Positions 53,859 through 61,365 of a stretch of DNA of 64,000 bases are shown here, piece after piece. A program made the translations under genes and the position numbers. How positions within the stretch are numbered: position 1 is the first letter of the stretch; each line of letters begins with the position of its first letter. Under the pieces are notes generated by a model that ran no database searches, was not told the DNA's origin, and was given only the letters and a program-made list of their open reading frames with translations. Source of the stretch: DASYPQ01 sp041488095 (GTDB taxonomy: Bacteria > Planctomycetota > UBA1135 > GCA-002686595); the NCBI GenBank assembly GCA_041488095.1, contig JBGPOP010000013.1, positions 1-64,000 on the forward strand. The letters run 5' to 3'.

Positions 53859-54913
53859 CGTGCACGGACCTTCGCGAGCTGCTTCAGCGCGCGCTCGAAG
53901 TCGCGCGGGAGCGGTGCCTCGACGCGGATCCTGCGCTGGCTCGCGTCGCTCGTACCGGCGTCGCTCCGTCCGGGGCCGCTTGGATCGGGGAACTCGATCG
54001 ACAAGGCGTGGAGCGTCAGCCGGTTGATCAGCGGGGGCTCGATGTGGCCGGGCTTGCGCCGGTATCCGCGCTTGATCTCCGAGAGCCGCAGCGTGTTCCG
54101 CCTGCCGTAGGAAGGGTCGACGGCCAGCGGGAAGCCGATCTCGCGCAGGTGGACGCGGATCTGGTGTGTGCGACCGGTCAACGGCTGGCAGGCGAGCAAG
54201 GTGTAACCCTGGAATCGCTGCGCGACGGTGATGCGGGTTTGCGAGGGCTTGCCTTCGGCCCGGTCGACGCGCATGCGCCCGCTCTTGCGCTCGTCGGGGC
54301 CGATCGGCAGATCGATCACCTCGGAATCGCCGTCCGAGAGCGGGTGCTCGCCTTCGACGAGCGCGAGGTAGGTCTTCTCCACCTCGCCAGCGTCGAACGC
54401 CGCGCGCAAGCGTCTCTCGGCCTCGACCGTCTTCGCGACCAGCAGCACGCCGCTCGTGTCCTTGTCCAGGCGGTGCAGGATCCGCGGGCGGAACTCGAGC
54501 CCCGCCTCAGGGCGCAAGGGCTCGTTGGGATCGGCACCGGAACGGTCGAGAGCCAGCTCGAGGAGCGCGCCAGCGACGCTCGCGTTGCTGCGCGCCCATC
54601 GTTCGGGCTCGACGGCGAGGCCCGGAGGCTTGTCGACCGCGAGCACGAGATCGTCCTCGTAGAGGACGGGGATGCGCGCGGCCGGAGCGACCGGGGCCTG
54701 GGGGATGTCCTGGCTGTCGTCGAAATCGACGAAGAGCACCTGGTCCATGCGCAGGTGTTGCGAAGGCACCGCCGGGTTGCCGTCGACGAGCACTCTCCCC
54801 TCGCGCACCTGGCGGCGCAGGAACCCCTTGTTCAGGAGCGGGAACGAGAGGCACAGGAACTCGTCGAGTTCCATGCCGATGCGCTCGGGAGGGATCGGGA
54901 TGTGGCTCGTCAC
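53855..54913 (-). CDS. RluA-family rRNA pseudouridine synthase
   Basis: 352 residues from the GTG at 54913; ATG at 54874 would remove part of the S4 domain, and GTGs upstream (54952) are also possible. N-terminal S4-like segment (ELDEFLCLSFPLLNKGFLRRQVREGRVLVDG), then the catalytic HRLDKDTSGVLLVAK motif and GRTHQIRVHLREIGFPLAVDPSYG. A central insertion with Glu/Arg/Lys (GPDERKSGRMRVDRAEGKPSQTR) is normal. It modifies one 23S position; which cannot be told. First of the five overlapping genes, 79 nt after hpt. Confidence 0.92.
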   Translation of the reverse strand: MTSHIPIPPERIGMELDEFLCLSFPLLNKGFLRRQVREGRVLVDGNPAVPSQHLRMDQVLFVDFDDSQDIPQAPVAPAARIPVLYEDDLVLAVDKPPGLAVEPERWARSNASVAGALLELALDRSGADPNEPLRPEAGLEFRPRILHRLDKDTSGVLLVAKTVEAERRLRAAFDAGEVEKTYLALVEGEHPLSDGDSEVIDLPIGPDERKSGRMRVDRAEGKPSQTRITVAQRFQGYTLLACQPLTGRTHQIRVHLREIGFPLAVDPSYGRRNTLRLSEIKRGYRRKPGHIEPPLINRLTLHALSIEFPDPSGPGRSDAGTSDASQRRIRVEAPLPRDFERALKQLAKVRAR

Positions 54914-54992
54914 GGGCACACCGCGGCCGGGCCGCAAGAGCAGAGGATGCACCCCCAGCGGTTGGCTGGCAAGGCGGCAGCCGAAGCGACGG

Positions 54993-55565
54993 TCACGCTC
55001 CGCGCGTTCCGGCCCGGGGAGGCTGCGAGAGGACCTCCGCACGCAGAGCGCCGACGTAGGGCAGGTTGCGATAGCGGCCGGCGAAGTCCAGGCCGTAGCC
55101 CACGACGAACAGGTCCCCGACCTCGAAGCAGCGCAGGTCCGGCTTCAGGGGCACGGCACGGCGCGAGGGCTTGTCGAGGAACACGCAGGTCCTGACCTCG
55201 CGCGCACCGCGGCGTTCGAGCTCCCCCCTGAGCCGGTGGAGGGTGCGTCCCGTGTCGAGGATGTCGTCGACGAGCAGCAGATTGCGTCCCTCGATCTCGT
55301 TGCCGGAGGGCACGAAAGTGATCTCGAGATCACGGGATTCCGCGCCCGAGCCGTAGCTCGATGCAGCCATGAAGGCGAGTTCGAGGGGGATCGGGATGCG
55401 CCGGATCAGATCGGAAGCGAACACGCAGGAGCCTTTGAGGACGGAGACCACGGTGAAGTCCCGTCCCTCGTAGGCCCGTGTCACTTCCGCGGCGACCCGG
55501 TCGATCGCAGACTTGATCTGCTCTTCGCTGAAGAGCACGCGCTCGATGTCATGGTGAAGGGTCAT
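54993..55565 (-). CDS. hpt: Hypoxanthine phosphoribosyltransferase
   Basis: 190 residues from an ATG (TLHHDIERVLFSEEQIKSAID); the frame runs 22 codons further to a TTG. PRPP-binding loop LLVDDILDTGRTL, the catalytic flap around MAASSYGSGAES, and FVVGYGLDFAGRYRNLPYVG near the end. Salvages hypoxanthine/guanine to IMP/GMP. Fits with mtnP downstream as purine salvage. No strong ribosome site. Confidence 0.93.
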   Translation of the reverse strand: MTLHHDIERVLFSEEQIKSAIDRVAAEVTRAYEGRDFTVVSVLKGSCVFASDLIRRIPIPLELAFMAASSYGSGAESRDLEITFVPSGNEIEGRNLLLVDDILDTGRTLHRLRGELERRGAREVRTCVFLDKPSRRAVPLKPDLRCFEVGDLFVVGYGLDFAGRYRNLPYVGALRAEVLSQPPRAGTRGA

Positions 55566-55915
55566 CCGCGCGGCGAGGGTGGAAGCATCCGGCAGACCCG
55601 CAAGGCGGTCAAGCGCCGAGGGGCTGTCCAACCAGATCCGGGGCCATTTTTCAGTGGTTTCCTTCAGCCGATTCGCTGTTTGACGCGGCCGCGACGCGAC
55701 CGGCCGGGGAAACCGGCTCTCGAGATTCGCCTCGAATTCTTCGTTGTCGATCGGGCAGATAGGATAGGATGAATTCCGTACCAGGGAGGCGATTTCCGCC
55801 TCTGTGACCCGGGATCCCGGGTGATGCGGTGATCCGCATTGCGGGCGGGAGTGGGCAGGAATCTCGACGAGGAGCCCCGATGGCGGACACTCGTTCCGAC
55901 CGGTAGTCCATCTGC
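55566..55915. other. 350-nt intergenic region with tandem hairpins
   Basis: Divergent region between hpt (-) and the coiled-coil gene (+). It is less GC-rich than genes and has GATAGGATAGGAT (55758-55771 area), possibly a -10 for the plus-strand gene, then three hairpins in a row at 55786-55839 (separate entry). No RNA gene or ORF recognised. Confidence 0.4.
55786..55839 (+). repeat. Three consecutive perfect hairpins
   Basis: Hairpin 1: GAGGCG-atttc-CGCCTC (55786-55802). Hairpin 2: the 16-nt palindrome ACCCGGGATCCCGGGT (55807-55822). Hairpin 3: ATGCGG-tgat-CCGCAT (55824-55839). Stems of 6-8 bp separated by 4 and 1 nt. They lie in the leader region of the small coiled-coil gene. No T-run follows, so not a terminator in the usual sense; could be an operator or structured leader. 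Confidence 0.6.
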
Positions 55916-56248
55916 ATGTCCATCCATTCCATGGTGACCATCACGAAACGCAACTACAACCGTCGCAGCGAGGATCAGAGAATCGCGGACCTCGAGGCGA
56001 AGATCCACAAGATCAAAGCGCGAATGGAGATGAAGCAGCGCAAGGACTCGCCGGTTCTGCGCGAGGTGACGAGGGTCCAGAGAGTCCTGCGCAAGTTCGC
56101 CCAGACCGCCCAGGACCACGGGCGTGCCGATCTGGCCTTGTCATCCCAGGCCTTCGTAGCCGGACTCGACCGTCTGGCGAGCGCGCCCGACACGCCCGGC
56201 CGCCGGCGCGGCCGACAGTCGAGCTCGGGCGACGGCGAGCCCTCCTAG
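55916..56248 (+). CDS. Small coiled-coil protein
   Basis: 110 residues, ATG at 55916 (or 55931). RRSEDQRIADLEAKIHKIKARMEMKQRKDSP is a charged heptad-type helix, followed by a second helix (VLREVTRVQRVLRKFAQTAQDHGRADLALSSQAFVAGLDRL) and a short Arg/Ser/Gly tail. No signal peptide or TM. The helical pattern resembles small nucleoid- or ribosome-associated proteins but no family is recognised. It follows the structured 350-nt leader region. Ends 93 nt before the convergent propeller-like gene. Confidence 0.6.
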   Translation: MSIHSMVTITKRNYNRRSEDQRIADLEAKIHKIKARMEMKQRKDSPVLREVTRVQRVLRKFAQTAQDHGRADLALSSQAFVAGLDRLASAPDTPGRRRGRQSSSGDGEPS

Positions 56249-56340
56249 GCCGCGAGCCTCCCCACGGCGGTCTCCGCCCCGGCGGCGCCTGCTTCCGGTC
56301 GCCGGTGCGGCCGGCGGGCTTGGCACGATCGGCATTCGCC

Positions 56341-57387
56341 TCAGCGCACGCTCCCGGGTGCGCGATCGAGATCGACGAGGAAGTCGAACCCTCCCTGTCC
56401 GGGGCGCAGCCGGCCTCCGCGATCCAGATGGAGGATCGCCCCGGGAGCGGCGAGCAAGACTCCCCCGCCGCTCCAGGCGACGGCTCGATCGAGGCCCGCG
56501 AGCGGCAGGTCCGTCCGCTCGACCTCGAGCACACCGCCGGGCCCGAAGCGGCGCACGACGGGACGCAGCGTGTCGGCGAGCCAGACTCGTTCCTCGCCCT
56601 CGATGGGCGCGAGATGGCCTGCGGCAAGACCGACGTCGACCGCCCAGCACAGCGCGAGATCGGGGCCGAGGAGGTGGAGCCTCGCGCCGCCCTCGTCCAC
56701 GAGCACCCACAGGCTGCCCGGCGACGGACCGGGAGCGAGGTCGAGGACGCGGCCGCCGAGGTGAACGCGGTCGAGCACGGCTCCCTCGACGCGCGGGTCG
56801 AGGCGCACGACCTCACCCCTCTCAGTTCCAACGGCGACCGCGGCCCGCGAATCGGCCACGCACGAGAGATCCGAGGTCTCGAACAGCACGCGCTGGCCGC
56901 CTTCGTCGCCGAGCCTGAGCAGCCGATCGACGCCGTTCGCCCCGCTGCCCTTCTCGATCACGAGCGCGAAGCGCGCCTCGAGTGCGGCGAGATCCGTGCA
57001 CCTCCCGACGGCGACCTCGAAGGCGACGGAACCGTCGTCCGCGATCCGGTCGAGCCGGCAGGATCCCGTCGGCGTGCCGTCGCCCGAGCGCAGGACCCAG
57101 GCTCCCCCGTCGCGACAGCTCTCGACCTCGAGCGGCCAGTCGAGTTCCACCCGACGCGCCACGAGGAGGTCGGCATCCAGGCCGTAGACCCTGTGTGCGT
57201 CCCGGTCGGTCGTCCACAGAACGACAGGCCCCGGGCGTGGCGGCCCTGGACTCGATCTGCCGAGCATCGATCGTTGGATCAGCGCCGCCCCCACGGCCAA
57301 CGTCGCCCCTGCGCCGAACCAACCCAGACCACGGCTCCATCGCGCATGGAGAGCGCATTCCTCTGCCGAGAGTCGATTCGCCTTCAC
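56341..57387 (-). CDS. Exported beta-propeller-like protein
   Basis: 348 residues, GTG start after the hairpin at 57412-57432. A hydrophobic N-terminal segment (GLGWFGAGATLAVGAALI, residues 19-36) is a signal anchor. The rest has repeated blade-like segments such as GPVVLWTTDRDAHRVYGLDADLLVARRVEL, GAWVLRSGDGTPTGSCRLDRI, VAVGTERGEVVRLDPRVEGAVLDRVHLGGRVLDL, ERVWLADTLRPVVRRFGPGGVLEVERTDL and GVLLAAPGAILHLDRGGRL, matching NHL/WD-like propellers. Function unknown. It follows ogt directly (52-nt gap). Confidence 0.65.
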   Translation of the reverse strand: MKANRLSAEECALHARWSRGLGWFGAGATLAVGAALIQRSMLGRSSPGPPRPGPVVLWTTDRDAHRVYGLDADLLVARRVELDWPLEVESCRDGGAWVLRSGDGTPTGSCRLDRIADDGSVAFEVAVGRCTDLAALEARFALVIEKGSGANGVDRLLRLGDEGGQRVLFETSDLSCVADSRAAVAVGTERGEVVRLDPRVEGAVLDRVHLGGRVLDLAPGPSPGSLWVLVDEGGARLHLLGPDLALCWAVDVGLAAGHLAPIEGEERVWLADTLRPVVRRFGPGGVLEVERTDLPLAGLDRAVAWSGGGVLLAAPGAILHLDRGGRLRPGQGGFDFLVDLDRAPGSVR

Positions 57388-57439
57388 GCCGGTCTGGACC
57401 GGCAGTCCCCGGGGCGGTTTCAGGTCCGGGGCGTTTTTT

Positions 57440-57976
57440 TCAGGCGGTGACGGCGGCGCCTTCCAGGGCCAGGAGCCTGCGCTTGTGGTGCAGCCCGCCG
57501 GTGAACCCGCCCAGGCCGTCCCGTGCGACGATCCGGTGGCAGGGCACGAGGAGCGGCACGGGGTTCTTCCCGTTGGCCCCGCCGACGGCGCGGACCGCAC
57601 TCGGACGGCCGATCGAGCGCGCCACTTGAGCGTAGGTGCGCGTCTGGCCGTAGGGGACCTTCCGGTCGGCCTCCCAGACCGCGCGCTGGAATGGCGTGCC
57701 GCGCAGGTCGAGGTGCACGTCGAATCGTCGGCGCTCGCCGCGCGCATAGGCCGCGATCTGCTCGAGGATGGGTCGCATCGCGCGGCGGTCCTCCACGAGC
57801 ACGGTCCCCGGCTCGTGTCGCGCGACCCACTTCTTCAGCTGATCCAGGGCGCCCTCCGTGGAGAGGGCGGTGAAACACACGCCCTTCCAGGTCGAAGCGA
57901 CGAGGACGCGTCCGATCTCAGTATGAGCCCAGGCGTAGACGACGCGGTGCCTGTGGGCCGCGGGGTCGGGCGGCAT
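57440..57976 (-). CDS. ogt: Methylated-DNA--protein-cysteine methyltransferase
   Basis: 178 residues. Active-site PCHRIV near residue 145 preceded by GKNPVPLLV, with RGTPFQRAVWEADRKVPYGQTRTYAQVARSIGRPSAVRAVGGANGKN as the DNA-binding helix-turn-helix block. N-terminal ribonuclease-H-like domain (EIGRVLVASTWKGVCFTALS). Repairs O6-alkylguanine in a suicidal single-turnover reaction. The ATG at 57976 lies 5 nt after the small cta-cluster protein ends, so it may ride on the oxidase transcript. Confidence 0.92.
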   Translation of the reverse strand: MPPDPAAHRHRVVYAWAHTEIGRVLVASTWKGVCFTALSTEGALDQLKKWVARHEPGTVLVEDRRAMRPILEQIAAYARGERRRFDVHLDLRGTPFQRAVWEADRKVPYGQTRTYAQVARSIGRPSAVRAVGGANGKNPVPLLVPCHRIVARDGLGGFTGGLHHKRRLLALEGAAVTA

Positions 57977-57981
57977 CGATG

Positions 57982-58197
57982 CTAGCTCCGGCTCTCCTCG
58001 GTGGACCAGCGCAGCTTCCCGGCGGGAGCGAAGATCTCTCCCAGCTCCGCGCGCCGTCGGGCCGAGCGGTAGCTCCACCACACCACGCCGAGGAACGCGC
58101 CGAGCACGACGAAGACCATGCCGACCATGAACAGGACGCTCGTGTTGATGCCCTGCCCGAAGTGGTTGCGATCGGACCCGATCGCGTTCTTGCACAT
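57982..58197 (-). CDS. Small Cys-containing membrane protein of the oxidase cluster
   Basis: 71 residues from ATG: CKNAIGSDRNHFGQGINTSVLFMVGMVFVVLGAFLGVVWW, one TM helix, then SYRSARRRAELG and a short soluble tail. Proteins with a Cys/Lys-rich start, GINxSILFM and a single TM occur next to cytochrome oxidase genes, normally with a signal peptide before the Cys. Here that signal peptide seems to lie in another frame just upstream (58201-58284), suggesting a frameshift. No haem or copper motif is clear. Start therefore uncertain. Confidence 0.6.
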   Translation of the reverse strand: MCKNAIGSDRNHFGQGINTSVLFMVGMVFVVLGAFLGVVWWSYRSARRRAELGEIFAPAGKLRWSTEESRS

Positions 58198-58200
58198 CTC

Positions 58201-58284
58201 TCATGTGGATCCCGGAGGCGCGAGGACGGTCCACACGAGGACCGGCAGGGCGGCGCGGAGCAGGATCGCCGGGACGAGGCGCAT
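58201..58284 (-). pseudogene. 27-codon hydrophobic ORF, likely the detached signal peptide
   Basis: ATG MRLVPAILLRAALPVLVWTVLAPPGST then TGA, 3 nt upstream of the ATG at 58197. It looks exactly like a signal peptide, out of frame by one base with the small oxidase-cluster protein. Either a real indel, an assembly error, or two true mini-genes. Confidence 0.35.
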
Positions 58285-58296
58285 GGCCCGGGCATT

Positions 58297-58728
58297 CTAC
58301 TGCGCGGGAGGATTCCAGATATAGAGCGCCAAGTACACGAGGACCCCGGTCACCGAGACGTACAGCCAGATCGGGAAGGTCACCCTGGCCCAGCGCTTGT
58401 GGTCGTCGAAGCGCCCGTGCCGGGCGAGGAATGCGGTGCGAAGGGCCAGCGGGACGACGGCTGCCGCGAGGACCACGTGGCTCGCCAGCATCAGGTAGTA
58501 GGCCGTCTTCACCCAGCCTGTCCGGTGGAACCGCGTCACGCCGACCTCGGGAACCACCGCGAGATGGTAGTAGAGGTAGCTCGCCAGGAAGGCGGTCGAG
58601 ACGACGAGGGCCGAGACCATCAACCGCTCGTGGACCACCCGGCGCCGGGCCTTGATCGCCGCGAGACCGGCCAGGAGGAGGATTCCCGACGCGCCGTTCA
58701 GACACGCGTTCAGGAGCGGGAGCGTCAT
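58297..58728 (-). CDS. DUF420 membrane protein (CtaM-like)
   Basis: 143 residues, ATG overlapping the SCO stop by 4 nt. Four to five TM helices: NACLNGASGILLLAGL, LMVSALVVSTAFLASYLYYHL, TAYYLMLASHVVLAAAVVPLAL and the final FPIWLYVSVTGVLVYLALYIW. Family DUF420 is linked to haem-copper oxidase assembly (CtaM in firmicutes). Contains a conserved H-x-x-x-G-W-V-K segment. Located right after the SCO protein, so an oxidase-assembly role is likely. Confidence 0.85.
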   Translation of the reverse strand: MTLPLLNACLNGASGILLLAGLAAIKARRRVVHERLMVSALVVSTAFLASYLYYHLAVVPEVGVTRFHRTGWVKTAYYLMLASHVVLAAAVVPLALRTAFLARHGRFDDHKRWARVTFPIWLYVSVTGVLVYLALYIWNPPAQ

Positions 58729-59366
58729 TCCTTCTCGCGCTGGAGGAAGGCCAGGCGGGCGACGAGCCGGTCGAGCTGGTCGTCGGACTCTCCGTGGTAG
58801 TAGCCGCGCACCCGCCCCTTCTTGTCCACGGCGACGAGCTGCGTGCTGTGGCTCACGTGCATGCCGATCGCCGCCTCGCCCGGAGGCGCGCGTTCGACGG
58901 CCGAACGGAAGCTCGAGTAGATCAGCGGGTAGATCGTCTTCTCGTCGCCGGTGAGGAACAGCCAGCGCTTGGGATCGGCTCCCGCGTCGCTCGCATAGGA
59001 ACGCAAGACCTCGGGCGTGTCCCACTCGGGGTCGACGCTGAAGGTCACGATCCGCGCCTCGCCGCCCTTGAGCCGCGCCTGGAGCTTCTTCAGCGTGCTC
59101 ACGACCATGGGACACGGGCCGGTGCAGCGCGTGAACACGAAGCTCGCCACCCACGGCCGACCGAGGAGGTCGTCGCGGGTTACCGCCGCGCCGCTGCGCT
59201 CGACCAGCGTGAAGGGTCCGACCTGGGAGAAGGATTGCTCCGAGTCCGCGGCCGCGGCGAAGTCGATCCCGCCGCCCGAGATGCCGGCGGGCTCCCGCGA
59301 GCACGAAAGGGCCAGAGCAGCCAGGCATGCTGCGGCGAGAAGTCCGCCCTCGCGGATCGTCGTCAA
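58725..59366 (-). CDS. SCO1/SenC copper chaperone
   Basis: 213 residues, TTG start overlapping the ctaF stop (TTGA). Lipoprotein signal ACLAALALSCSRE. Thioredoxin fold with the copper site CTGPCP (C...C) in FTRCTGPCPMVVSTLKKL and the distal His in HVSHSTQLVAVDK. Delivers copper to the CuA centre of cytochrome oxidase. Position between subunit IV and DUF420 is typical. The unusual TTG start is supported only by the overlap and absence of other starts. Confidence 0.93.
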   Translation of the reverse strand: MTTIREGGLLAAACLAALALSCSREPAGISGGGIDFAAAADSEQSFSQVGPFTLVERSGAAVTRDDLLGRPWVASFVFTRCTGPCPMVVSTLKKLQARLKGGEARIVTFSVDPEWDTPEVLRSYASDAGADPKRWLFLTGDEKTIYPLIYSSFRSAVERAPPGEAAIGMHVSHSTQLVAVDKKGRVRGYYHGESDDQLDRLVARLAFLQREKE

Positions 59367-59776
59367 TGCTTCGGGGCTTCCCCGGAGGCGTGCTCGGCGT
59401 CGGGATGCTCGATCATCCCGACAACCTTGCCCGGGTGCGAGCCGCTCTTGTCGACCTGGCTGCCGACGGGGTAGATGAGCTGCTTGTTGCGGGAGACATC
59501 CGGCATCAGCGCGAAGACCACCACCGCGATCAGGATCGGCGTCGGGGCGATCAGGGCCTTGACGATCCAGCCCTCGAACTTCATGTGCATGAAGTAGGTG
59601 TAGATCAGCAGGCCTTTCCAGAATGCGAAGACGATCAGTCCACCCCACTTGATGAGGTGCGGGGAGCGGGGAAAGAGGAACACCCCCCAGGCCAACTCCA
59701 CCATGGTGAGGGCGAACAGCAGGATGAAGATCTTGTTGGCGCTGAAGGCCGGGTGACCGCCGTGCTCGGTGGACAT
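59363..59776 (-). CDS. ctaF: Cytochrome c oxidase subunit IV
   Basis: 137 residues, three TM helices: NKIFILLFALTMVELAWGVFLF, GGLIVFAFWKGLLIYTYFMHMKF, and LIAPTPILIAVVVFAL. Soluble C-tail of about 40 residues rich in His and Pro (DAEHASGEAPKH). Accessory subunit of aa3 oxidase; the HMKFE motif after the second TM is the family mark. Between ctaE (12 nt) and SCO. Confidence 0.85.
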   Translation of the reverse strand: MSTEHGGHPAFSANKIFILLFALTMVELAWGVFLFPRSPHLIKWGGLIVFAFWKGLLIYTYFMHMKFEGWIVKALIAPTPILIAVVVFALMPDVSRNKQLIYPVGSQVDKSGSHPGKVVGMIEHPDAEHASGEAPKH

Positions 59777-59788
59777 CGTTCGAGACTC

Positions 59789-60445
59789 CTACATCAAGTA
59801 GACGACCGTGAACAGCAGAACCCAGACGAGGTCGACGAAGTGCCAGTACAGGCCGGCGAGCTCGACGCGCAGATAGTTCTTCGCCGTGAACTTGCCCCGC
59901 ACCGCGGAGATCCAGACGGCGATCAGCCAGATGACCCCCACGATCACGTGCAGGCCGTGGAACCCGGTCATGGTGTAGAAGGTCGACCAGAAGATGTCGA
60001 TGCTCGGGACCGATCCATGGTGGATCAGCTCGAGATACTCGAAAACCTGCACGCTGACGAAGCTCGCGCCTCCGAGGATCGTCCCGCCGAGCCAGCGCAC
60101 GAGCCCGGCTTGGTCGCCGCGCTGGATCGCGTGCAGCGCTCGGACCATTGTCCACGAACTGGTGATCAGGAGGAACGTGTTCCCTGCCGTGACGCCGACG
60201 GCCAGGCGGCTCGCAGGGTTGGGCCACGAGACCGTGCCGATGCGCAGCACGAGGTAGGTCCCGATCAGGCCGGTGAAGAACATCACCTCGGTCGCCAGGA
60301 ACAGCCAGATGGCGAACTTGGCCCGGTCGACCGGCGGGCCGCTGTCGTAGTCGTAGACCGTGGGGTGGTGCGCCGGGGCGTCGTGCGCGTGGCCGGGGGA
60401 GCCGACGTCGTGCGCAGGGATGGCGGTGGCTTGGCTCATGGTCAT
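59789..60445 (-). CDS. ctaE: Cytochrome c oxidase subunit III
   Basis: 218 residues, ATG overlapping the ctaB stop by 4 nt. Five TM helices: KFAIWLFLATEVMFFTGLIGTYLVLR, NTFLLITSSWTMVRALHAI, GGTILGGASFVSVQVFEYLELI, FWSTFYTMTGFHGLHVIVGVIWLIAVW and LYWHFVDLVWVLLFTVVYL. FYTMTGFHGLHV and YWHFVDLVW are the family signatures. A His-rich N-terminal tail (HDVGSPGHAHDAPAHH) may bind metal. Shorter five-helix form as in many bacteria. Confidence 0.93.
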   Translation of the reverse strand: MTMSQATAIPAHDVGSPGHAHDAPAHHPTVYDYDSGPPVDRAKFAIWLFLATEVMFFTGLIGTYLVLRIGTVSWPNPASRLAVGVTAGNTFLLITSSWTMVRALHAIQRGDQAGLVRWLGGTILGGASFVSVQVFEYLELIHHGSVPSIDIFWSTFYTMTGFHGLHVIVGVIWLIAVWISAVRGKFTAKNYLRVELAGLYWHFVDLVWVLLFTVVYLM

Positions 60446-61365
60446 CCGTGGAGAGCTCCGACCCCGACAACGGGATCGGAGAGGATCGAGAGGAAGAGCA
60501 GCGGCAGATAGAGGAGCGAGACGAGGAGGAGGAAGCGAGCGGATCGCTCGTCCTGGCGCCAGGCGAACCTCCCCGAGGCGGCGAGGTACGCGAGGCCCAG
60601 AGTGAGCGCACCGGCGGTGTAGACGATCCCGGCCTCGCCGCGCGCTCCGGGCAAGAGGGAGACGGGGAGCAGTGCGAAGCCGTAGGCCAGCGCAGCGCGT
60701 CCGGCGACACGCTCGCAGCCCGGGATCGCGGGCAGCATACGCAGGCCGGCGCGCGCGTAGTCAGCGCGGTGGAGCCAGGCGATCGCCAGGAAGTGAGGGA
60801 ACTGCCAGGCAAAGAGCACCGCGAAGAGCCAGACGCCCCAGCCTCCGGGCGCTCCGGCCAGCGCCACGTAGCCGAGGAGCGGAGGTGCCGCCCCGGGCAC
60901 GGCCCCGACGACCGTGTTCAGCGTGCTCACGCGCTTCAGCGGGGTGTAGATCGCCGTGTAGGCGAACAGCGTCGCGAGCGCGAGCAGGGCCGAGAGCAGG
61001 TTGAAGCGCACCGCGAGCGCTCCCACACCGAGCAGCGCGAGCAGCGCGCCGAACAGGATCGCGTCGCGCATCGCCACGCGCCCCGCGGGCAGCGGCCGGT
61101 CCTGCGTGCGCCTCATCAGGCGGTCGACGTCGCGCTCGAGCACCTGGTTCAGGACGCTCGCGCTCGCGGCCGTGCAGGCGACCCACAGGGCCGCCTCGGC
61201 GACGTGCGCGAGGGCGGCCTCGGGTCCCGCGGCAAGCAGCCCGCCGACGAAGGCGGAGAGAGCGACGAGGACCGTGATGCGCGGCTTGGTGAGCGCGGCG
61301 AAGTCCACGATCGCCCTGCCCGGCAGCGCGTCGGCGCGCACGACGGCAGTTCTCGGGTCGCTCAT
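60442..61365 (-). CDS. ctaB: Protohaem IX farnesyltransferase (haem O synthase)
   Basis: 307 residues, ATG overlapping the ctaA stop by 4 nt. UbiA-type prenyltransferase: first Asp motif NQVLERDVDRLMRRTQDRPLP, YTPLKRVSTLNTVVGAVPGAAPPLLGY, and WQFPHFLAIAWLHRADYARAGLRMLP. Seven to nine TMs. Converts haem B to haem O, the step before CtaA. Consistent with an aa3-type oxidase encoded next to it. Confidence 0.95.
   Translation of the reverse strand: MSDPRTAVVRADALPGRAIVDFAALTKPRITVLVALSAFVGGLLAAGPEAALAHVAEAALWVACTAASASVLNQVLERDVDRLMRRTQDRPLPAGRVAMRDAILFGALLALLGVGALAVRFNLLSALLALATLFAYTAIYTPLKRVSTLNTVVGAVPGAAPPLLGYVALAGAPGGWGVWLFAVLFAWQFPHFLAIAWLHRADYARAGLRMLPAIPGCERVAGRAALAYGFALLPVSLLPGARGEAGIVYTAGALTLGLAYLAASGRFAWRQDERSARFLLLVSLLYLPLLFLSILSDPVVGVGALHG

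Noticed and set aside
57412..57438. CCCCGG/CCGGGG hairpin followed by seven T on the plus strand
   Set aside because: Looks like a terminator, but the neighbouring genes run on the minus strand and no plus-strand gene ends nearby; on the minus strand the T-run precedes the stem. Kept only as a hairpin of unknown use.
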